Source of the DNA: Astropecten irregularis
Taxonomy: Eukaryota; Echinodermata; Asteroidea; Paxillosida; Astropectinidae
DNA: 64,000 bases
Assembly (NCBI GenBank): GCA_963971285.1
Contig: OZ020246.1
Span: 23,124,455 to 23,188,454 of the forward strand
Direction of reading: 5' to 3'
A program made the translations under genes and the position numbers. Of this stretch, positions 57,001-64,000 are shown piece by piece. Numbering within the stretch: the stretch's first letter is position 1; every line of letters begins with the position of its first letter. Under the pieces are notes generated by a model, which made no database searches, was not told the origin of the DNA, and saw only the letters and a list, made by a program, of their open reading frames with translations.

Positions 57001-60000
57001 CGAAAAACCATGGCAGGTCTCTCCACAAGAACAGGTGACCAACACACAAACAAAACCAGAAGTGCACTGGAGTGTTTGGGGAAAATCTGTTGGTTTATGT
57101 CTAAATTGAGTTTGTAAATAATAACATTAACAGGAACACAAGTACTCTCACCAGGTTTGGGAATGAATGTGAACTTGTTTTTGCCTGTTTTGTTCTTATT
57201 TTAGTTGTGTGGTGCGGTGTGAGTCAGGTCATCATATTTCTCTACCTATTGGATCAAGACACCAGTCTTCTTGTTCTCATTCCTGCTGGTATAGGCACTG
57301 TCATTGAGGTGTGTATATTTGCCAAACGCTCCTGATGAACAATTACTTAGAACAGTTAATGTACATATAGCCACTGGTGATTTGAGAAATAAATTTGGGT
57401 TTGCCGCATTGCTAATGTTTCTGCAACAACCAATATTATGATCAGTCACATTATGACAATGGCCGGCCAGGAGCACTGAGGCAAAGACGTGGGGCACCAA
57501 GGCATTAAGGCAATGACTAGCTTTAGGGCAACCAATGCAATGGGGGGCACAAGGCACTGATCGCCAGGACACCAAGGCAATGATCATATCATGGGCATCA
57601 AGGCAATGTCCAGGAGCACCAAGGCAATGAGCAGGGTCACCAGGCAATGACCAGGGGCCCCAAGGCAATGACCAGCCTAGGCATGCTAGGAGCACCAATG
57701 ATCAGCCTAGGGGCACCAAGGCAATGACCAGGGGCAGTGAGGCAGTGAGTAGGGATACAGAGAGGCGAAGTCCCTTTGGCAAACGGGGATTCATCAGAGA
57801 AACTACCCCAGGCACCCCTTTTTTTTTTGCTGAGATTTTGTTTTTATCCAGAAACTGTTTGTTTTAGGGTATTATGAAATTCTTATGACTAAACAGTTAT
57901 TTGATCATTCAGTGAATTTTTGTTGTTGTCCTTTTTCTCAGGTGTGGAAGGTGAAAAAGGCCTTCAAAGTTCACTTCTCGTTCTCCGGGATCAGACCTCA
58001 AATATCGTTTGGGACAGCGACGGATAAGGAGAAAGCTACCCAAGACATAGACTCACAGGCCATGCAGTATCTGTCATATATCCTGTATCCACTCTGCTTA
58101 GCAGGGGCTGTCTACTCATTGCTCTATGTACCTCATAAAAGGTATGTTTTTGTCATGGTTATGTTTGACGATTGTTGGCACCACTAACTAATAACTCAAA
58201 TTGATTTGAGAAAGAAATGCTCAGGATCGAAACACGTCCGATCAGGCCCTCCTAACTTCAAACTTAAATTGAGAATAACTTTTTTCTATTAGTCATTGCA
58301 TGATTATTGTGATGATGGTGTTCATGTTACGTCAGCATCATTCTGTTGTCCTTTAATTAATGTTCGTGTTCAGAGTCAATTTTCAGATTCGAATGAAATC
58401 ATTCAAGGTGAACAAAGAAAATTTGTCGAAGCAGGATTGGAAACTGAAAACTGTTTATATGAATTATCCATCCCAGGCTATGTTGGTAGTGTCCAAAATT
58501 GTGTTTCTCGGGTTTGCACCATTGCTTACTTAAATGTTATGAATTGCTGCAAACTGCTCATCAAAATAATGACCTAAAATATTTTAAATTCTTGGAGTTA
58601 GGAGGACCTGACAATTTCAATCCTGGCAGGATCTTTATCGAAGGCCAAATTACAAGAGGACAAGAACATGCAAGTAAAAATACACATAAATGGATGAGAG
58701 GAATAAAACAAAGGGGACAGAATGACCAGGGAAACGTCAGGCCCTCCTATCTTCAAGCATTAAATGATCCTTGTGATCAGGTGATAAAGTAGTATATGGG
58801 TGGTTTCATGGCTTCTGACTGGCAAAAAAACAAAGATAATTGACAGTTTGGAACACTGCCAACATAAGGCCTTAAATACCTAAAAGGAAATAGCTTTTTC
58901 ATCAAGATTTTGAAAATGCTCATCATACTGTTTTTTGTATTTTAAGGACAATTCTTATGTGTTGAAGTGCCAAATAGCATGATTTGTATCACTGATGAAG
59001 GTACTTGAGGTTTGAACTAATTCTCCAATTTGTTTCTTCTTTAATCCATACAGCTGGTATTCCTGGGTTATAAAGAGTCTTGTTAACGGCGTGTATGCAT
59101 TTGGATTTCTCTTCATGTTGCCTCAGTTGTTTGTCAATTACAAGGTAAGAACATTTTCCTCTTGAACATATTGCCAATTTATAAGCAAATTATACATATA
59201 ATCAAACAATCATTAACATTAAACTTCCAGATTTGCCCTGAAGTCACCTTGAGGTTTTGGAGGGCCGGTTTCAAGGGTTGAGTTTGTATCATGGAGTCAG
59301 TAACACTTAATTATCTGAAAATCAACACACTCGATGAACAATAAAGCATCTTGTCGTGTGTAGGTTTTGTGATTGGATGGTAATGGATTTTAATAAACTT
59401 TGGATGCCAGGAATCCTTGACAAAATATCATAGTGAATCCAGGGTACGTGTATGTGAATATATCTTTTATCTTTTTCATTTCAGCTGAAATCTGTAGCTC
59501 ATCTACCATGGAGGGCATTTATGTATAAGGTGAGATTTGGCTCTTTTTATGTATTGTTATGAGTTTCTAGCATTTTGAGTTGAATTCATTCATAATCTGG
59601 CGACCAATTGGATATCATTTCAAACATCTGTGTCAGGTCATGACATTCCTAATGTTTGAGTTTTTTAACCCAAAATTTTGGTGCATTTGGCTCGCAATTT
59701 ATTTTCCAAAGAGGGCACTGTTTGCTGCTCTAGCACACTTCCAGTTGACAAACAACTCTTTTTCCCAACACACAAACTACTCTCACAGTGCAAACCATCA
59801 GTTTCTGCATTGTGAGGGCGGTCATTCTTTAAATAGCACCCTCTTGTGGCAGTGGATTAATATCATTTAATTCATAATTAATTTGGCCCAAGACTGTTGT
59901 ACCAATATGGAGTTGGTACCCTGACACCAAGAAGTATAGGGTCCAATACTAAGTGTTCACATAATAATTGTACATTATAGGCTTAGTTCAAATGTATAAT

Positions 60001-60384
60001 GTACTAGTATCTTTCTGTTTGTGTTGTAGGCATTCAATACATTTATTGATGACATGTTTGCCTTCATCATCACCATGCCAACGGCTCATAGACTTGCATG
60101 CTTCAGGGACGATGTCGTGTTCGTCTTGTACCTGTACCAACGATGGTAAGTATTCGTATAAACCAGAGCTGGGATTTCACATTTGGCTTGATGACATGGA
60201 CACGATAGATATAAAATAAGTTCCAGTCCACAAAATGTGAGTTTGCATCTTTTGCTGTTTGGCCATTGGCAGGTTGTACCCAGTGGATAAAAGCAGAGTC
60301 AACGAGTACGGGATGTCCTTTGAAGAGGATGGAGATGCGAGCATCGCCAAGGCGACAGAGAAGACAAAAGAGCACGCAGAATGA
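51082..60384 (+). CDS. CLPTM1L: CLPTM1L, ER multi-pass membrane protein
   Basis: CLPTM1-like protein (CRR9), a multi-pass membrane protein of the CLPTM1 family, reported as an ER lipid scramblase and linked to cell survival. Coding exons: 51082-51258, 51943-52046, 52900-53083, 54511-54635, 55209-55281, 55897-56014, 56220-56314, 56950-57034, 57205-57308, 57942-58141, 59054-59144, 59485-59529, 60030-60145, 60273-60384; 1,629 nt, 542 residues (human 538), all phases agree. An N-terminal anchor (about 7-30) is followed by a luminal domain ([20 protein letters not shown]). The conserved membrane part has [73 protein letters not shown] and [20 protein letters not shown]. The tail is acidic/basic. 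The start is the second of two possible starts, a true ATG. Introns carry SINEs, MITEs, a microsatellite and a minisatellite; exon 9 has a copy downstream of the gene. Confidence 0.96.
52103..52592. mobile_element. MITE of the CCAATTTCATA family, copy 3, with a LINE fragment inside
   Basis: Outer ends TGGGCCAACTGTGCAAAAAG and TCTATGAAATTGGCTTCG with TGCTTAAGCACC inside are those of the 46.0-kb copy. The middle is enlarged by a foreign segment (about 52200-52450) that encodes a decayed LINE C-terminus, so the insertion is nested. Located in CLPTM1L intron 2. Confidence 0.55.
52230..52445 (-). pseudogene. Decayed LINE reverse transcriptase C-terminal fragment
   Basis: One minus-strand frame reads [19 protein letters not shown], a stop, [14 protein letters not shown], a stop, and [18 protein letters not shown] followed by [11 protein letters not shown]. 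This is the typical C-terminal tail of invertebrate non-LTR retrotransposon polymerases. The two in-frame stops show it is dead, and the rest of the element is absent. Confidence 0.75.
53092..53295 (-). mobile_element. SINE family A, rearranged copy
   Basis: Shares with the 8.7-kb SINE the words AAAGTGAACAAAGAAAA, GGATTCGAACCAGCGACC (B-box region, minus strand) and CCTTGTGGTTATTTGATG. The head is partly duplicated and inverted: a second TTCGAATCCTGCTCCAGT lies in the other orientation. In CLPTM1L intron 3. Confidence 0.65.
53327..53672 (+). mobile_element. tRNA-derived SINE, family C
   Basis: The head has an A-box-like GGCATAGGTGGCAAGTGCG and a B box GGGTTCGAGTCCGGCC (53377-53392). The body contains GGTTCTCTCCTATGCTAC, TTTGATTTTCCTCCCTCC and CGATCTCGGGCTGTACTCC. 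It ends in an ATT repeat at 53643-53666. In CLPTM1L intron 3. Confidence 0.8.
55574..55835. mobile_element. MITE of the CCAATTTCATA family, copy 4
   Basis: CCTACCAATTTCATTGGAG and TGTTAAGCACACAAAA at the left; GGTCAGCGAACAACAGCC inside as at 17.3 kb. The right end is decayed. CLPTM1L intron 5. Confidence 0.6.
56640..56916 (+). repeat. CTG-rich microsatellite (CTGCTGTTA-type units)
   Basis: About 275 bp of interleaved CTG, TTA and ACTG triplets with unit lengths of 6, 9 and 12. It gives poly-Ala/Thr/Val or poly-Ser/Asn frames that are artefacts. It ends 33 bp before the exon 8 acceptor of CLPTM1L and thus occupies the branch-point/polypyrimidine zone. Confidence 0.9.
57465..57745 (+). repeat. 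21-bp minisatellite in CLPTM1L intron 9
   Basis: Degenerate copies of CACCAAGGCAATGACCAGG, more varied than at 62.6-63.6 kb. The array starts about 160 bp after exon 9; a matching array follows the downstream copy of exon 9. Confidence 0.8.
58370..58500 (-). mobile_element. SINE family A, decayed copy
   Basis: Retains AAGGTGAACAAAGAAAATTT, GAAGCAGGATTGGAAAC and CTATGTTGGTAGTGTCC, the body, B-box region and 5' end of the 8.7-kb SINE on the minus strand. CLPTM1L intron 10. Confidence 0.55.
58591..58757. mobile_element. Fold-back element with GGAGTTAGGAGG...CCTCCTATCTTC ends
   Basis: CTTGGAGTTAGGAGGACCTG at the left is mirrored by CAGGCCCTCCTATCTTCAAG at the right, about 167 bp in all. A lone right-hand arm lies at 58235-58262. 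Fragments occur at 44.9 and 46.75 kb. Confidence 0.65.
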
Positions 60385-61082
60385 GAGGTTACCAACGACG
60401 ATTTCAGATTGCAATGGACCAGTGGTCTTTCAAAAATCATGTTCTTACAGTAAAATCTAGAGAAAAGAAAGGGCCTTGTGATATTTTGGAAAAACTTTTC
60501 TTTTTTTTTGTTCTTGGTCACAGGAGTATGGTTTGTTAAGAAAAATGCCTTATATGTACATACATAGGGACAGGATGCATGCATACAGTGCAAATATGAA
60601 ATATTCATATTTCTTAAGACCGCATACATACATCATCATAATTTGGTTCTCTAACCAGTGTGATTCTAGGGGCTTTTACAAAATGGAGGCTCAGGCTCCG
60701 TTTCAGGCTCCACTTTTATTAATCCATTCCGAAATAACAGGTATTAAAATAGAGGCTCAGTTTTGGCAGCGGTTCGTTCGGAAGTAGATTCTTCAGTTTG
60801 AAAAGAAAAACAGAGCTTCAGCTTCAATGAAAAACCACAACCTATATCTTCAGCATATGGATGACAGAGCTGGAGCCTGAGCCTCCGTTTCGTAAACCCC
60901 CTACGTCAACCCCCTACGTCTACTAGACTCTTCAGTCCCTTCAAAATTCTGCAATACTTAATACTACTAGTTTTGATTTAGATTCTAAATTTTTTAGATT
61001 TTTTGATTCACAATGCCTAAAGTCAAGTACAACCATGATTATCTTGTCTGAAAATTGCCGAAACTGTCAATAATTGAGCCAA

Positions 61083-61116
61083 AATAAAGGCGTCAGATTT
61101 GTCAGTCAATAATAAA
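61083..61116 (+). terminator. CLPTM1L polyadenylation signals
   Basis: Two AATAAA hexamers at 61083-61088 and 61111-61116, about 700 bp after the stop, followed by a GTGACTCTTTT-like GT/T-rich element. They plausibly end the CLPTM1L transcript. Confidence 0.45.
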
Positions 61117-61736
61117 GATGTGACTCTTTTATTCTTGAAGTATTTTACATATAAAACAAAAACGCAGGAAGGAGGAGGTTGTCCTCAAATCTAAATGCTA
61201 CCACTTCAAAACGGATTTCATACAAAAGTAAATGATGAAGAAAAAAGAAGTATTTCAATCAAAACGGAGCACAAAAATGGTTGGTGTTTTAAAGCAAACG
61301 AAAAACTGTGACATGCAAATTGCATTGTGTAAACTTGTTACCATGATCAGTCACTTGAGACATTTTCAATTTCAACTTAGAATAATATTTGTCAGTGCCT
61401 TTGTATGGCTTTGCAATGTATTTTTGCAAATTTAAAATAAATACCGTATATTTTACATCATAATCATTATGATCATTAGTATTGTTGTTACAGCATATTC
61501 CAAGGGTTTGTTGGCTCATGAAAGCAGATAATTTCATATTTTTAATAAGCATTTCAAAACTTGACAAGACACACCCAAAAGTGACTGTCATAAATGGCAT
61601 TCTCTAGGAGCAGTGCAATTTTACTACATGTACTTGATGGATTTGTTTTTTATTATTATTAAACAACACAAATGGTAGAGGACATTTCTACTGGAGATTT
61701 TGAAGAAGCACCAACTCCACCAAGGCAGTTTGCTAA

Positions 61737-62090
61737 TCAAGTTTAAGCTCTTTGCAATGAAGCGATTACCAGGGTCACTGATGCAATAACCAGTGTCACC
61801 AAGGTGATGATGGGGCACCGAGGCAATGCCCAATAGCACTGAGGCAATGACCAGGGGCACCGAGGCAATGACCAGGGGCGCTGAGGCAATGACCAGGGGC
61901 GCTGAGACAATGACCAGGGGTACCCAGGCAATGACCAGGGACACCAAGGCAATTACAAGAGGCACCAAGACAATGATCAACAGCATCGAAGGTCCGAGGC
62001 AATGACCAGGTGCAACAAGGCAATGACAAGGGGCACCAAGGCAATGACCAGGGGCACCAATGCAATGACCAGGGGCACCAATGCAATGAT
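61737..62090 (+). repeat. 21-bp minisatellite array, left block
   Basis: About sixteen units resembling GGCAATGACCAGGGGCACC, moderately varied, including interruptions such as GATCAACAGCATCGAAGG that recur at 62.91 kb. All open frames through it are periodic artefacts with a 7-residue period. Confidence 0.85.
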
Positions 62091-62299
62091 ACACAACAGA
62101 ACTACGGTTAGCAACAGTTTAAACAATGGAAACATTTATGAAAGAATGTAATTTCTAGTCATCTTAAGTATAACAACAAAATGTTTTTTATTATTCTGCA
62201 ACCACTTTTCTTGTGATTTTAAAACTGCATTTTCAATTTGTCGTCTGAAAAACTTGGCATTCAACCCAAAATTGTTGACAGGAACAAAAAGATTGCTTT

Positions 62300-62520
62300 T
62301 ACCGGTTTTGGTAATGAGTTTGAAAGTGTGTTTGCCTATTTGTTGTTATTTTAGTTGTGTGGTGCGGTGTGAGTCAGGTCATCATATTTCTCTACCTATT
62401 GGATCAAGACACCAGTCTGCTCGTTCTCATTCCTGCTGGTATAGGCACTGTCATTGAGGTGTGTATATTTGCCAAATGGTTCTGCACAAACATTGAAACC
62501 AATTACATTGTGGCAATGGC
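62300..62520 (+). pseudogene. Duplicate of CLPTM1L exon 9 with flanking intron
   Basis: The 104-bp exon copy (62355-62458) has the same TTATTTTAG acceptor and GTGTGTATATTTGCC donor as exon 9 at 57205-57308. It differs at only two bases, both silent in adjacent Leu codons. Similarity extends into the intron on both sides and, like the original, the copy is followed by the 21-bp minisatellite. No neighbouring CLPTM1L exon was seen around it, and it lies 2 kb beyond the last exon, so it is probably a stranded segment. A partial second gene continuing past the right edge, or an assembly artefact, is also possible. Confidence 0.85.
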
Positions 62521-62564
62521 CAGGATCAGGCACCGGGGCAGCTGCAGACCAGAAACACCAGGAG

Positions 62565-63605
62565 AATGACCAGGGGCAACAAGGCAATGACCAGGGGCCC
62601 CAAGGCAATGTCTAGGAGCACCAAGGTACTGACCAGGGTCACCAAGGCAATGACCAGGGGTCACCAAGGCAATGACCAGGGGTCACCAAGGCAATGACCA
62701 GGGTCACCAAGGCATTGACCAGCAGCTCTGAGGCAATGACCAGGGGCACCAAGGCATTGACCAGGGGTCACCAAGGCAATGACCAGGGGCACCAAGGCAG
62801 TGACCAGGGGCACCAAGGCATTGACCAGCAGCACCAAGGCAGTGACCAGGGGCACCAAGGCATTGACCAGCAGCACCAAGGCAATTACAAGAGGCACCAG
62901 GACAATGATCAACAGCATCGAAGGTCCGAGGCAATGACCAGGGGCAACAAGGCAATGACAAGGGGCAACAAGGCAATGACCAGGGGCACCAATGCAATGA
63001 CCAGGGGCACCAAGGCAGTGACCAGGTGCACCAAGGCAATGACCAGGGGCACCAAGGCATTGAACAGGCCTGGGGCACCAAGGCAATGACCAGAGGCACC
63101 AAGGCAATGACCAGAGGCACCAAGGCAATGACCAGAGGCACCATGGCAATGACCAGAGGCACCAAGGCAATGACCAGGGGCACCAAGGCAATGACCAGAG
63201 GTTCCAAGGCAATGACCAGAGGCACCAAGGCAATGACCAGAGGCACCAAGGCAATGACCAGAGGCACCAAGGCAATGACCAGAGGCACCAAGGCAATGAC
63301 CAAAGGCACCAAGGCAATGACCAGGGGCAGCAAGGCAATGACCAGAGGCACCAAGGCAATGACCAGAGGCACCAAGGCAATGACCAGAGGCACCAAGGCA
63401 ATGACCAGAGGCACCAAGGCAATGACCAGAGGCACCAAGGCAATGACCAAAGGCACCAAGGCAATGACCAGGGGCAGCAAGGCAATGACCAGAGGCACCA
63501 AGGCAATGACCAGAGGCACCAAGGCAATGACCAGAGGCACCAAGGCAATGACCAGGTGCACCAAGGCAATGACCAGGGGCAGCAATGCAATTACAAGGGG
63601 CACCA
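62565..63605 (+). repeat. 21-bp minisatellite array, main block (about 1 kb)
   Basis: Roughly fifty units of CAAGGCAATGACCAGAGGCAC. The right half (63070-63560) is nearly homogeneous and shows a higher-order pattern where a CAAAGG unit and a GGGGCAGC unit recur together. Because 21 is divisible by three, several frames stay open on both strands, giving 7-residue repeats; these are not genes. Confidence 0.95.
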
Positions 63606-64000
63606 AAGGCCACACATTCTGTAAAATCAACACCAAGCTTAAAACAACTCTCGGAGGGTTATTCAACATGCACATCAAACTGGTACATTGAGCACATCCA
63701 TCTTGCAAATTGAAAATAAAATAATGAGAATTTTGCAAACAATAGCCTCTACCAACTAACTGAACTTGTAATCCTTTATCCTTATCGTGAGATCTACGCA
63801 GTGTGCAGTATCAATTTAGCACTTTTAAGGCCTAGCTAATCACAATATGCATTTCTTTGTTTTTGCAACTCTGGGCAAATTAGCAATATGCAAATTCAAT
63901 TACCCGTACAGTGAAATTGTAACAGTGCCTTTAAAGTGTTAACAACAAACAATATAAAACCCAACCCAACCAGCTTTCGTCCAAACAAGCTACTTCTGTT
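63606..64000. other. Non-coding right edge
   Basis: AT-rich sequence with no exon recognised; in particular no copy of CLPTM1L exon 10 is present. Confidence 0.6.

Noticed and set aside
56587..57109. Ala/Thr/Val-rich and Ser/Asn-rich frames
   Set aside because: Translations of the CTG/TTA microsatellite inside a CLPTM1L intron.
57465..57745. Minus-strand 150-codon frame at 57246-57698
   Set aside because: Antisense of exon 9 plus minisatellite.
61624..62094. 156-codon repetitive frame
   Set aside because: Same minisatellite artefact.
62565..63605. CRISPR array
   Set aside because: The repeats are contiguous without unique spacers and the DNA is eukaryotic.
62661..63738. Long open frames on both strands (up to 344 codons) through the right-hand repeat array
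   Set aside because: They are frames of a 21-bp minisatellite; all show a strict 7-residue period in several frames at once.

Overview
The window is animal nuclear DNA: genes are split by GT-AG introns, most sequence is AT-rich and non-coding, and tRNA-derived SINEs, fold-back MITEs and minisatellites are common. The mix of genes points to an invertebrate deuterostome, most likely an echinoderm: a fibrinogen-domain lectin without introns, a plant-like GT47 exostosin enzyme, and conserved housekeeping genes with many introns. The class cannot be settled from sequence alone.

Layout. (1) 1-7.1 kb: a head-to-head pair. VPS35 (minus strand, only the 5' end inside the window) and ECI2 (plus strand, ten coding exons, complete) have start codons 483 bp apart. 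(2) 7.1-25.5 kb: no convincing gene; SINE copies, TTAA-flanked MITEs, small palindromes and a Penelope/hammerhead-like relic. (3) 25.5-28.5 kb: a two-exon type II membrane GT47 glycosyltransferase. (4) 28.5-33.2 kb: repeats, a SINE, and a duplicated promoter-like block ahead of (5) an intronless secreted PAN-fibrinogen protein at 33.2-34.2 kb. (6) 34.2-42.2 kb: non-coding, with a 414-bp fold-back element. (7) 42.3-43.8 kb: DAD1 (minus, two exons); its intron holds a 347-bp near-perfect palindrome. (8) 46.3-50.1 kb: a five-exon minus-strand gene for an unnamed protein with papain/C39-like catalytic signatures. (9) 51.1-60.4 kb: CLPTM1L (plus, fourteen exons), head-to-head with the previous gene. 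(10) 61.7-63.6 kb: 21-bp minisatellite arrays around a second, almost identical copy of CLPTM1L exon 9.

The genes are not one pathway. VPS35 is the retromer core (endosomal sorting). ECI2 is an auxiliary enzyme of beta-oxidation in mitochondria and peroxisomes. DAD1 is an oligosaccharyltransferase subunit, CLPTM1L an ER membrane protein, and the GT47 enzyme is predicted to be Golgi-resident, so three act in the secretory pathway. The fibrinogen-domain protein is a likely secreted recognition lectin.

All exon joins were made by eye and checked only by reading-frame phase and by remembered family sequence. The strongest unexplained signals are: 18-31-bp palindromes flanked by 8-bp target-site duplications, the duplicated CLPTM1L exon with only synonymous changes, the 9-bp-TSD fold-backs, and the uncharacterised C39-like gene.
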